64,000 nt of DNA, taken from positions 19,142-83,141 of the forward strand of contig JAZRVT010000003.1 of the NCBI GenBank assembly GCA_045599325.1, read 5' to 3'. Under the pieces are notes generated by a model. The model searched no databases, had not been told where the DNA came from, and saw only the letters and a program-made list of their open reading frames with translations. Below, piece by piece: positions 8,844-17,000 of this stretch (within the stretch, counting starts at the first letter, position 1; the number at the start of each line of letters is the position of its first letter). The stretch is from Cacconaster sp045599325 (GTDB lineage: Bacteria; Bacteroidota; Bacteroidia; Bacteroidales; UBA932). Position numbers and translations under genes: made by a program.

Positions 8844-11351
8844 ATGAAGAGAATCCTCATAATTGCCGTGGCCCTTCTGGCCGCTCTCTCCGCAAACGCC
8901 CAGACCTGGGTCAGAATCAATCAGGCCGGATACCTTCCTGAAGACTGCAAGGTGGCTGTCCTTATTTCAACAAACCAGACCGACGGCGAGTTCTCCGTGT
9001 GCGAGGCCCTTTCCGGAAAGGTGGTCTTCAAGAGCACCGGTGTCCCTTCAAACCCTTCAAAGTGGGCTCTCAAGAGTGCCTGGAGGCTCAACTTCTCAAG
9101 CGTGAAGACCCCGGGCAGCTATTATATCGTGTCGAACGGAGTGGAGTCGCCAGTCTTCCGCATCGGTGCAGACGTCTATGACGGACTTGCCGACTTCCTG
9201 CTCATCTATATGCGCCAGCAGCGCTGCGGCGACAACCCTTACACGGGTGAGCTCTGCCACCAGCACGACGGCTATATCGTGGACCACCCGACCCGTACCG
9301 GCGAACATATCGACGTGACCGGCGGCTGGCACGATGCAACCGACTACCTCCAGTATATGACCACCTCTTCCACGACCATCTATCATATGGCCTTCGCGTG
9401 GAAGTATGCCAAGGACCGCAGCGTCTTCAAGGATCTCTACGATGCCCGCGGACGCAAGGGCGCCAACGGCATCCCTGACATCCTCGATGAGGTGAAGTGG
9501 GGCCTCGACTGGCTCGACAAGATGAATCCGGCTCCGCGCGAGATGTACTACCAGATAGCCGACGACCGCGACCACGCGGGGTTCCGCCTCCCTAACAGGG
9601 ATTCAGTGGACTACGGCTACGGCAAGGGACTCGGCCGCCCTGTCTATTTCGTGACCGGCAAGCCTCAGATCGCGCACCGCAAGGTCAACCGCACCACCGG
9701 CGTCTCCTCTGCTGCCGGCAAGTTCGCATCGACATTCGCGCTCGGCGCTGATGTGATTGGAGAATATTATCCTGAGTTTGCCGAAAAGATCAGGGCAAAG
9801 GTCAAGGATGCATACGATTTCGCACTCGAGGTTCCGGGCAACACCCAGACCGCCTGCGTCATCTCCCCTTACTTCTATGAGGAGGACACCTGGGTCGACG
9901 ACATCGAGCTGGCAGCCGCCACAATGTACTCTCTCAACGGTGAGGAGTACTGGAAGAAGCAGGCCTCATACTGGGGCGAACTCGAGCCCGTCTCCCCTTG
10001 GATGGAGCGCGGACGCGGTCCCGGCAAGGAATATCACCACTACCAGTGGTATCCGTTCATCAATCTCGGCCACTATCTCCTCGCATCCAGCGATGACGAG
10101 GCGGTGAGCGCTGAATTCTCCGAGTATATGCGCCAGGGCCTCCAGGACCTCCGCGACCGCGCGGCTGACGAACCGTTCATGCATGGCGTGCCTTATCTCT
10201 GGTGCTCCAACAACCTGACCTCAGCGGCAGTCACTCAGGCCCGTCTCTATGAAGAGGCCACAGGCGACACTCAGTTCCGCGAGATGGAGACCGCTCTCCG
10301 CGACTGGCTTCTCGGCTGCAACCCTTGGGGAACAACTATGATCAGCGGCTATCCTGAGACCCTGATGCCTGGTTACGACTACCCGAGCGACCCTCATTCT
10401 TCATATGTCCAGGTAAACGGCGACATCACTGTCGGCGGCCTCATTGACGGTCCTATCGACCATCAGCTCTTCCTTGAGCGCGCCGGCGGAGCCCTCACCC
10501 GTCCGGATGAGTTCGCCGCTCTCAACAACGGCAAGGCTGTCTATCACGACGACATCGGTGACTACTCCAGCAACGAGCCTACAATGGACGGTACTGCCGG
10601 CCTGACCTACTACTTCGCAGCTCTCGAGGAGATGGGCCGCAGTCAGAAGGCTTCCGCAGAGTCTTTCACCAAGGACCCGTACGGCGCCATTGTCCGTGTA
10701 AACCCTGACAGCAGGAAGATATATCTCTGCTTCACGGCAGACGTGAACTTCAACGGCGGTGAGGCCATCCTCAAGACCCTCGACAAGAACAAGGTCAAGG
10801 GCAACTTCTTCTTCACCGGCAACGGCCTCCGTGCTGAACAGAACAAAGACATCGTAAACCGTCTTGTAGCCGGCGGCCACTATGTGGGCGGCCATTCTGA
10901 CAAGCACGCGCTCTACTGTGACTGGGGTCCTCAGAGACCGAACCTTATGAGCGCAGACAGCATTATGCGCGACCTCAGGGCCAACTATGCAGAGCTTGCA
11001 AAATTCGGTGTTGCGCCGGAGGATGCACAGTGGTTCCTTCCGGGATATGAGCACTACAACAGCTTCAGTGTGGACGTACTTGAAGGAATGGGTGTCAAGG
11101 TCGTCAACTACACTCCGGGCACCGGAACACCGGCCGACTATACAACCCCTGGAATGAAAAACTACCGTTCCGCACAGACTCTCATTGACGGACTCTACAA
11201 GTTCGAGAAAGAGGAGGGACTCGGCGGTGCGCTGCTGCTCATCCATCCGGGCATCCATCCGGACCGTCCTGAATCCGACAGGCTCTACAACCGTCTCGAT
11301 GAAATAATCAAATATCTCAAGAAGAAAGGATACAGTTTTGACAGACTTTAG
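8844..11351 (+). CDS. GH9 endoglucanase-type hydrolase fused to a CE4-like deacetylase domain
   Basis: An 835-residue secreted protein with a signal peptide of about 19 residues. Residues 20-105 form an Ig-like CelD_N domain (VRINQAGYLP). The (alpha/alpha)6 GH9 domain covers about 110-600; catalytic residues should be D164 and D167 in GGWHDATDY and the acid E578 in SSNEPTMDG. About 620-835 form a NodB/CE4-like domain. It keeps Asp633 in FTADVN, H684 and H688 in GGHSDKH, and a late LLLIHPG motif. The second Asp of the canonical TFDDG motif is Val634, and the usual Arg of motif 3 is replaced in WFLPGY. GH9 enzymes cut beta-glucans such as cellulose. Whether the CE4 part deacetylates is uncertain. 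The stop overlaps mgtC by 14 bp. Confidence 0.9.
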   Translation: MKRILIIAVALLAALSANAQTWVRINQAGYLPEDCKVAVLISTNQTDGEFSVCEALSGKVVFKSTGVPSNPSKWALKSAWRLNFSSVKTPGSYYIVSNGVESPVFRIGADVYDGLADFLLIYMRQQRCGDNPYTGELCHQHDGYIVDHPTRTGEHIDVTGGWHDATDYLQYMTTSSTTIYHMAFAWKYAKDRSVFKDLYDARGRKGANGIPDILDEVKWGLDWLDKMNPAPREMYYQIADDRDHAGFRLPNRDSVDYGYGKGLGRPVYFVTGKPQIAHRKVNRTTGVSSAAGKFASTFALGADVIGEYYPEFAEKIRAKVKDAYDFALEVPGNTQTACVISPYFYEEDTWVDDIELAAATMYSLNGEEYWKKQASYWGELEPVSPWMERGRGPGKEYHHYQWYPFINLGHYLLASSDDEAVSAEFSEYMRQGLQDLRDRAADEPFMHGVPYLWCSNNLTSAAVTQARLYEEATGDTQFREMETALRDWLLGCNPWGTTMISGYPETLMPGYDYPSDPHSSYVQVNGDITVGGLIDGPIDHQLFLERAGGALTRPDEFAALNNGKAVYHDDIGDYSSNEPTMDGTAGLTYYFAALEEMGRSQKASAESFTKDPYGAIVRVNPDSRKIYLCFTADVNFNGGEAILKTLDKNKVKGNFFFTGNGLRAEQNKDIVNRLVAGGHYVGGHSDKHALYCDWGPQRPNLMSADSIMRDLRANYAELAKFGVAPEDAQWFLPGYEHYNSFSVDVLEGMGVKVVNYTPGTGTPADYTTPGMKNYRSAQTLIDGLYKFEKEEGLGGALLLIHPGIHPDRPESDRLYNRLDEIIKYLKKKGYSFDRL

Positions 11352-11799
11352 CACATTGTTCGATTTTTCGAACGCACTTCAGTTTATCATTGACCTTGCT
11401 CTGGTTGTGCTGATAGGATGGCTCCTGGGCCACGAGCGCCACGAGGCCGGGAAGATAATGGGCGAGCGTTCCACCATTATCCTGATAGTCGGAGCCTACC
11501 TGTTCACCTATGCCTCCCTGAGGGTCGGCAACGACCACGCCAGGGTAGTGGCCCAGATCGTCTCCGGCGTTGGCTTCATCGGTGCAGGCATCATCTTCAA
11601 GAAAGGCGACCGTGATATCGTCAACCTCACCACAGCAATACTTGTCTGGACGGTGGCGGCTCTTGGCGTGCTGGTCGGTCTCGGCCTCAGGGTTGAAGCG
11701 GCTGTCGCTTCGCTGGTAGTGTTCCTCGTGCTCCTCAAACACAGGAAAGACAGGAATTTCAAGTCCGGGAAGGACGAAATCAAGAATAATAATGTATAA
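11338..11799 (+). CDS. MgtC/SapB family membrane protein
   Basis: A 153-residue inner-membrane protein with four to five hydrophobic segments. It carries the MgtC/SapB hallmarks LLGHERHEAG, GERSTIILIVGAYLFT, VSGVGFIGAGIIFKKG and NLTTAILVWTVAALGVLVG. The start is a TTG at 11338, supported by GAAAGGA just upstream; it overlaps the GH9 stop by 14 bp. MgtC relatives affect Mg2+ homeostasis and the F-ATPase in pathogens, but the role of short Bacteroidota members is not settled. Its end overlaps the nfnA start by 8 bp, so all three genes are likely one transcript. Confidence 0.88.
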   Translation: MTDFSTLFDFSNALQFIIDLALVVLIGWLLGHERHEAGKIMGERSTIILIVGAYLFTYASLRVGNDHARVVAQIVSGVGFIGAGIIFKKGDRDIVNLTTAILVWTVAALGVLVGLGLRVEAAVASLVVFLVLLKHRKDRNFKSGKDEIKNNNV

Positions 11800-12643
11800 G
11801 ATAGTCAAGAAAGAGTTCCTGACCCCTGCCATCTGTCTGATGGATGTCGAGGTGCCGCGCCTTGCCGCTGCGGCCCGCCCGGGTCAGTTCCTGATAGTTC
11901 GCGCACGCCCTGAAGGTGAGCGCATACCACTCACAATCTGCGATTTCAATGCAGCTGCCGGCACGGTCACAATCGTGACACAGATTGTCGGAGCATCCAG
12001 CAGGATGATCTGCGCTCTCGAAGAGGGTGAGTCATTCACTGATGTTGTCGGCCCGCTCGGCCGTCCGTCTGATTTCTGTGAGGAGGACGATGAGGCCCTC
12101 GAAGGCCGCCGGTATCTTTTCGTTGCAGGCGGTCTAGGCACTGCTCCTGTCTATCCGCAGGCCAAGTATCTCCACGACCGCGGGGCCAGGGTGGATGTGA
12201 TTGTAGGCGCGAAGACGGCGGACCTGCTCATTCTTGAAGAGCAGATGTCCTCTGTGTGCGACAATCTCTTCATCTGCACTGATGACGGTTCCAAGGGGCA
12301 TCACGGGCTTGTGACAGAAAAGATCAAGATGCTGCTGGAAGAGGGCAGGAATTATGACCAGGCAATTGCCATCGGACCGATGATAATGATGAAGTTCACG
12401 ATGCTTACGCTCCGTGACACGGGGATTCCTCTGACAGTGAGTCTTAACACTCTTATGGTCGACGGTACGGGAATGTGCGGCGGCTGCAGGGTGTCAGTAG
12501 GCGGCAAGATGCGTTTTGCCTGTGTGGAAGGACCTGAATTTGACGCATATCAGGTCAATTTCGATGAAGCGATGCGCCGTCAGGGCCAGTACAGGGCCCA
12601 GGAGATCGAAGCGGACCACAAATGCAAGATAGGGAGAGGATAA
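11792..12643 (+). CDS. nfnA: NfnA-like FAD/NAD(P)-binding ferredoxin reductase subunit
   Basis: A 283-residue flavoprotein of the dihydroorotate-dehydrogenase electron-transfer/sulfide dehydrogenase alpha family. FAD domain residues are about 1-100 (RPGQFLIVRA, RIPLTICDF), the NAD-binding Rossmann part is 110-215 (VAGGLGTAPVYP), and a C-terminal [2Fe-2S] site is in GTGMCGGCRVSV with a later FACVEGPEFD. Together with the next gene it forms the NADH-dependent reduced ferredoxin:NADP+ oxidoreductase type, a soluble electron-bifurcating complex that balances NADH, NADPH and ferredoxin in fermenters. Alternative annotations (sulfide dehydrogenase, PyrK-like) describe the same fold; the GltD-like partner favours Nfn. 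Confidence 0.88.
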   Translation: MYKIVKKEFLTPAICLMDVEVPRLAAAARPGQFLIVRARPEGERIPLTICDFNAAAGTVTIVTQIVGASSRMICALEEGESFTDVVGPLGRPSDFCEEDDEALEGRRYLFVAGGLGTAPVYPQAKYLHDRGARVDVIVGAKTADLLILEEQMSSVCDNLFICTDDGSKGHHGLVTEKIKMLLEEGRNYDQAIAIGPMIMMKFTMLTLRDTGIPLTVSLNTLMVDGTGMCGGCRVSVGGKMRFACVEGPEFDAYQVNFDEAMRRQGQYRAQEIEADHKCKIGRG

Positions 12644-12645
12644 CA

Positions 12646-14031
12646 ATGGACAGAATGCACAGAGTACCGGTGCGTGAGCAGGAACCTGAGAAGCGCGCAC
12701 ACAATTTTGAAGAGGTATGCTACGGATACAATGAAGAGGAGGCTCTTCTCGAGGCTTCACGCTGCCTTAATTGCAAGAACCCCCGCTGCGTGGAGAAATG
12801 TCCTGTCGGCATTCATATACCTGCGTTCATAGCCAAAGTGCGTGAAGGGAACTTTGCAGAGGCTGCGGCTGTCATCGCAAACGACAGCTCGCTTCCTGCG
12901 GTCTGCGGGCGTGTCTGCCCACAGGAGACACAGTGCGAGGGCAACTGCGTCCTCGGCGTGAAGGGCGAACCGGTGGCTATCGGAAAACTTGAGCGCTTTG
13001 TGGCTGACTGGAGCCGTGAGAATGGCGTGAAGACAGGAGAGGCCGCTCCTGCGAACGGCCATAAGGTTGCAGTTGTAGGAAGCGGTCCGTCAGGACTTGC
13101 CTGTGCAAGCGACCTCGCCAGAAAGGGATATGATGTCACCATCTTCGAGGCTCTTCACAAGGCCGGCGGCGTGCTGCAGTACGGTATCCCTGAATTCCGT
13201 CTTCCTAAGGAGAAGGTCGTCGGACCTGAGATTGAGAACGTGCGCAAGCTCGGAGTCAGGATTGAGACCAATGTGGTCATAGGAAGGACTCTGACCATAG
13301 ACGGCCTGTTTGAAAAAGAGGGCTTCGAGGCTGTGTTCGTAGGGTCTGGTGCCGGGCTGCCGAAGTTTATGGGCATCCCCGGAGAGGGACTTAATGGAGT
13401 CTTCTCCGCAAATGAATTCCTTACCAGGAGCAATCTGATGCGTGCTTTCGACCCGGAAAGCGACACGCCTCTCTGCATCGGCCGCAACGTGGCTGTGATC
13501 GGCGGCGGAAATGTCGCTATGGATGCTGCCCGCACTGCTCTCCGTCTCGGCTCCAACGTCACAATTGTGTACCGCCGTACGGAGAAGGAGCTTCCTGCCC
13601 GTGCGGAGGAGGTTCACCACGCAAAAGAGGAGGGCATCGAATTCCGTATGCTTACCAACCCTGTAGAAATTCTCGGTGATGATAAGGGATGGGCCAGAGC
13701 CCTCAGATGCATTAAGATGGAGCTCGGCGAACCTGATGCCAGCGGAAGACGCAGTCCTGTGGCCATTCCAGGCTCTGAGTTCGAAGTCGAGGCCGATGTG
13801 GTGATAATGGCTCTCGGCACTTCCCCTAATCCTCTGATCGCAAGCACGACTTCAGGCCTTGACATCGAGCGCCACGGCTGCATTGTGGCAACTGAAGAGG
13901 GCGTGACTTCCCGTGAGGGTGTCTTTGCAGGAGGCGATGCTGTCACAGGCGCTGCGACAGTCATCCTTGCTATGGGCGCCGGAAGGAAAGCCGCCGCAGC
14001 TATTGACAATTATCTTTCAGACAAGAAATAA
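12646..14031 (+). CDS. nfnB: NfnB / glutamate synthase small-subunit-like oxidoreductase
   Basis: A 461-residue FAD- and [4Fe-4S]-protein often named gltA or homotetrameric glutamate synthase small subunit. I chose the ATG at 12646 because GGGAGAGGA lies just before it; the in-frame ATG at 12622 would overlap nfnA and has no such site. N-terminal Cys motifs CLNCKNPRCVEKCP and CGRVCPQETQCEGNC bind two 4Fe-4S clusters. GSGPSGLACA and GGGNVAMDAARTA are the two dinucleotide-binding sites. Placed 2 nt after nfnA, it should be the NADPH/ferredoxin subunit of the Nfn complex. A stand-alone glutamate synthase role is less likely because no large GltB-type subunit is nearby. Confidence 0.9.
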   Translation: MDRMHRVPVREQEPEKRAHNFEEVCYGYNEEEALLEASRCLNCKNPRCVEKCPVGIHIPAFIAKVREGNFAEAAAVIANDSSLPAVCGRVCPQETQCEGNCVLGVKGEPVAIGKLERFVADWSRENGVKTGEAAPANGHKVAVVGSGPSGLACASDLARKGYDVTIFEALHKAGGVLQYGIPEFRLPKEKVVGPEIENVRKLGVRIETNVVIGRTLTIDGLFEKEGFEAVFVGSGAGLPKFMGIPGEGLNGVFSANEFLTRSNLMRAFDPESDTPLCIGRNVAVIGGGNVAMDAARTALRLGSNVTIVYRRTEKELPARAEEVHHAKEEGIEFRMLTNPVEILGDDKGWARALRCIKMELGEPDASGRRSPVAIPGSEFEVEADVVIMALGTSPNPLIASTTSGLDIERHGCIVATEEGVTSREGVFAGGDAVTGAATVILAMGAGRKAAAAIDNYLSDKK

Positions 14032-14042
14032 ACACGCAATAA

Positions 14043-15398
14043 ATGGCACAGAAACCATCAATACCTAAGGGAACACGTGATTTCGGACCGGCAGAGATGA
14101 CCGGGCGCAACTATATATTCTCGACTGTACGGAGAGTTTTCAGCAAATATGGATACCAGTGCATCGAGACTCCGTCTCTTGAGAATCTCTCCACTCTGCT
14201 GGGCAAATATGGCGATGAGGGCGACAAGCTCCTCTTCAAGATACTCAATTCAGGCGATGCCTTCGCCGGTATCAACCCCCAGGAGTTCTCTTCCAGCAAC
14301 GCACTCTCGCTGAAGGTCTGCGAGAAGGGCCTGCGATATGACCTGACAGTTCCGTTCGCTCGTTTCGTCGTACAGCACCAGAATGAGATATCCTTCCCGT
14401 TCAAGCGGTATCAGATCCAGCCGGTATGGCGCGCTGACCGTCCTCAGAAGGGGCGCTACCGCGAGTTCTACCAGTGTGACGTCGATGTCATCGGGAGCCG
14501 TTCGCTGCTGAACGAACTTGAACTGGTGCAGATTGTCGAGGAGGTTTTCACCTCGATGGGCGTGAGGGTTTGCCTTAAGATCAACAACAGGAAGATACTC
14601 GCAGGGCTTGCAGAGGTCTGCGGTGCTCCGGACAAACTCGTTGACATCACTGTCGCCATCGACAAGATTGACAAGATAGGCCTCGACGCTGTAAAGGAGG
14701 AACTCTTCGAGAAGGGCCTTTCACAGGAGGCTGTTGCGGTCATCGAGCCTGTGCTGACCCTTCAGGGAACTACTTCGGAAAAGATAGATAAGATGAGCGC
14801 TGTGCTCGCTTCCTCTGAAACAGGAATGAAAGGCATAGAGGAGATAAAGACTCTCTTCGGGCTGATAGAGAAGGCTGCTGTCGCCATACAGGTGGAGCTG
14901 GACCTTTCGCTCGCTCGCGGCCTGAACTATTACACCGGAGCAATTTTCGAGGTCAAGGCCCTCGACTTCCAGATAGGCAGCATCTGCGGCGGCGGGCGCT
15001 ATGACGACCTTACGGGTATCTTCGGCCTTCCGAACATGTCCGGAGTCGGAATCAGCTTCGGCGCTGACCGCATCTACGACGTGCTATGCGGCCTGAATCT
15101 CTTCCCTGAAGGGGCGGCTGCAGGAGCGAAGGTGCTCTTCACTAATATGGGCGATGCGGAAGTGGCTTATTCGCTGCCTGTTGCAGCTTCCCTGCGCAAG
15201 GCGGGAATCGCCTGCGAAATCTATCCTGACAGCTCCAAGCTGAAGAAGCAGTTCGAGTATGCCGACCGTAAGGGCATCCCTTTCCTTGCGATTGTAGGAG
15301 GCGACGAGATGGCTGAAGGGGTGGTTACACTCAAGAATCTGGCGAGCGGCGAGCAGCGGAAGATTGCCTGCGGCGCACTTGCGGATGAACTGGCATAA
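14043..15398 (+). CDS. hisS: Histidyl-tRNA synthetase
   Basis: A 451-residue class II synthetase that attaches histidine to tRNA-His. It shows the motif 2 region RYDLTVPFARFV, the His-specific RGLNYYTGAIFEV and GGGRYDDL blocks, and a C-terminal anticodon-binding domain (about 350-451). The length is normal for the longer Bacteroidota HisRS. It follows nfnB by 11 nt and is closed by a strong hairpin terminator directly downstream, so it is the last gene of the sppA-to-hisS run. Confidence 0.95.
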   Translation: MAQKPSIPKGTRDFGPAEMTGRNYIFSTVRRVFSKYGYQCIETPSLENLSTLLGKYGDEGDKLLFKILNSGDAFAGINPQEFSSSNALSLKVCEKGLRYDLTVPFARFVVQHQNEISFPFKRYQIQPVWRADRPQKGRYREFYQCDVDVIGSRSLLNELELVQIVEEVFTSMGVRVCLKINNRKILAGLAEVCGAPDKLVDITVAIDKIDKIGLDAVKEELFEKGLSQEAVAVIEPVLTLQGTTSEKIDKMSAVLASSETGMKGIEEIKTLFGLIEKAAVAIQVELDLSLARGLNYYTGAIFEVKALDFQIGSICGGGRYDDLTGIFGLPNMSGVGISFGADRIYDVLCGLNLFPEGAAAGAKVLFTNMGDAEVAYSLPVAASLRKAGIACEIYPDSSKLKKQFEYADRKGIPFLAIVGGDEMAEGVVTLKNLASGEQRKIACGALADELA

Positions 15399-15415
15399 GA
15401 CGCAGTCAGGACAAA

Positions 15416-15452
15416 AAAGAAGCGGCTGAACAATCAGCCGCTTCTTTCTTGC
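15416..15452 (+). terminator. Intrinsic terminator after hisS
   Basis: Perfect 14-bp arms (AAAGAAGCGGCTGA at 15416-15429 and its complement at 15434-15447) with an ACAA loop, flanked by A-rich and T-rich runs. It can act for both the plus-strand hisS run and the convergent lipoprotein gene. Confidence 0.9.
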
Positions 15453-15471
15453 TTGCTTAATAAGGGGCAAA

Positions 15472-15720
15472 CTACTTTGCAGCCTCGACAGCGGCAGCAG
15501 CTTCTTCTGCGACAGCCTCAACAGCGGCAGCAGCTTCAGTAGCAGCGTTCTCGACAGCCTCAACAGCGTCAGCGGCCTTCTGTTCGCAATTCTTCTCGCA
15601 ATTCTCGCAATTCTCGCAGCACTCTTCAGCAGCCGGCTCAGCCTCTTTTGGCTGGTTCTTGCAAGAAACAGCGAAAAGACCGAAGCAAACGACGAGAGTC
15701 ATGAGAGCGATCTTTTTCAT
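15472..15720 (-). CDS. Small Cys-cluster, Ala/Glu-repeat lipoprotein
   Basis: An 82-residue lipoprotein: hydrophobic signal, lipobox AVSC with Cys20, then a Lys/Pro/Glu linker, a dense Cys cluster (ECCENCENCEKNCEQ, six Cys in 14 residues) and a low-complexity helix made of AVEAV/EAAAAVEA repeats. The repeats are also visible in the DNA as copies of a GC-rich 17-nt unit. The Cys spacing suggests metal binding or disulfide linkage; no enzyme domain is present and I know no function. It has its own promoter (-7 box at 15760-15767). Confidence 0.75.
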   Translation of the reverse strand: MKKIALMTLVVCFGLFAVSCKNQPKEAEPAAEECCENCENCEKNCEQKAADAVEAVENAATEAAAAVEAVAEEAAAAVEAAK

Positions 15721-15759
15721 TTTTTCTTGGTTTTAAGGTTAGTTATCTAAAGTCTGGCG

Positions 15760-15767
15760 CAAAAGTA
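15760..15767 (-). promoter_or_regulatory. -7 box of the small lipoprotein promoter
   Basis: On the minus strand this reads TACTTTTG, a match to TAnnTTTG, 40 nt before the lipoprotein ATG. The surrounding 15721-15851 stretch is very AT-rich and holds no gene. Confidence 0.5.
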
Positions 15768-15851
15768 AAATAAAATTCAATCTATTATAACTTTTTTGCG
15801 AAAAAATAGATTTTTTGCGGCAACTTTAAGAATTTCAGTCCGTTTTGCGGA

Positions 15852-16913
15852 TTATTCATTGACGCTGGTCTCGGATTTCGCGGCCGCTGATTTCTGCCGC
15901 TTCTGCCAGCGCTCCCTTGCGAGCTGCTGCATATCGACCACGGCGTCGCGCTCGTCCACTATCTCGTCTCCGAGGATTGTCTCGATGACATCCTCCATTG
16001 TGAGGATACCCTGGAAGGAACCGTACTCGTTGATTATGACCGCTATCTGCTCCTGGCCGTTCAGCATCTCGTCCCAGATTTCACCGATGGTAGTCTCTTC
16101 CTGGAAGCTTGCTATGTCGCGGCGCAGTTCTCCCAGGGTGACGTCGAACTTGTCTTCGGCCATAAGCTGGAGTGCGTCGACGCGAAGGATGTAGCCGGTG
16201 ATATACTCGTCGTTGCCGTCATACACCGGAATCCTGCTGTGGTGCAGGAAACTGCGGTCCTGGTAGAATTCCTTGATGGTCATTGACTCGGGGGCGGTGG
16301 CGGCCACCACGCGCGGAGTCATCACCTGGTCGGCTGTGACCTCATCGATGTTTATGATGTTCTGGATGATTTCGTTCTCGTCTTCGTCAAGTTCACCCGA
16401 CTCTTCGGCCACATCAGCCATCGCGCCGACCTCTTCGCGGGAGACGGAAGTGTCCGGATCCTTAGGTGTGATGAGCTTCTGGAGCCATTCCACGCAGACC
16501 ACGATAGGGAAGAGGATTATGATCAGGATTCTGATGGTGCGGGCGGCGAAGCCCATCAGCGATTTCCAGTGGGTGGTGCCTATGGTCTTGGGGATGATTT
16601 CGGAGAAGATGAGGATGAGGATGGTGGTGATGGCCGATACCAGTCCGAACCATTCCGATCCGAACAGGATGGTGGCCTGACGGCCCACCCCCGCTGCACC
16701 GATGGTGTTGGCTATCGTGTTCAGCGCGAGGATGGCGGCAATCGGCCTGGAAGAGTCCTGCTTGTACTTCTTCATCAGAGGCGCGGGCTTGTAGCCCTCG
16801 TCTTCGCGGAGCGCGATGTATGAAAAAGGTGTGCTCATCAGCGTAGCCTCCAGCACTGAGCAGAGGAACGAGATCGCCATCGCGCCGATGAGAAATATGA
16901 GTAATGCTTCCAT
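15852..16913 (-). CDS. CNNM-domain/CBS-pair membrane protein (HlyC/CorC-like)
   Basis: From the ATG at 16913 the protein has 353 residues; the open frame extends 49 codons upstream through the promoter, and that part is rejected. Residues 1-180 form a CNNM (DUF21) transmembrane domain with the IFSEIIPKTIG signature. Residues 200-325 are a CBS pair (VMTPR, FHHSRIPVYD-like). The C-terminal CorC_HlyC domain is absent and is replaced by a short basic tail. Relatives are Mg2+ or other divalent-cation exporters, or GldE-like factors in Bacteroidota; transport is inferred. It is divergent from the S41 protease gene. Confidence 0.88.
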   Translation of the reverse strand: MEALLIFLIGAMAISFLCSVLEATLMSTPFSYIALREDEGYKPAPLMKKYKQDSSRPIAAILALNTIANTIGAAGVGRQATILFGSEWFGLVSAITTILILIFSEIIPKTIGTTHWKSLMGFAARTIRILIIILFPIVVCVEWLQKLITPKDPDTSVSREEVGAMADVAEESGELDEDENEIIQNIINIDEVTADQVMTPRVVAATAPESMTIKEFYQDRSFLHHSRIPVYDGNDEYITGYILRVDALQLMAEDKFDVTLGELRRDIASFQEETTIGEIWDEMLNGQEQIAVIINEYGSFQGILTMEDVIETILGDEIVDERDAVVDMQQLARERWQKRQKSAAAKSETSVNE

Positions 16914-16923
16914 TGTCCGGCGG

Positions 16924-16931
16924 CAAAGATA
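16924..16931 (-). promoter_or_regulatory. -7 box of the CNNM gene
   Basis: The minus strand reads TATCTTTG, matching TAnnTTTG, 11 nt upstream of the ATG at 16913. It implies a very short leader. Confidence 0.55.
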
Positions 16932-16940
16932 CTCAAAATA

Positions 16941-16969
16941 TTGAGAATGACTATAAATGACTATATTTG
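16941..16969 (+). promoter_or_regulatory. -33/-7 promoter of the S41 protease gene
   Basis: A TTG at 16941-16943 and TATATTTG at 16962-16969 are separated by 18 nt, close to the Bacteroidota TTTG-N19-TAnnTTTG arrangement. The ATG follows at 17001. Confidence 0.6.
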
Positions 16970-17000
16970 TATTCCGCTCTTTTGGCGGATCGATTGACAA

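Noticed and set aside
15472..15650. Short GC-rich repeats that could suggest a CRISPR array
   Set aside because: They are in-frame codon repeats of an Ala/Glu-rich lipoprotein, without uniform spacers.
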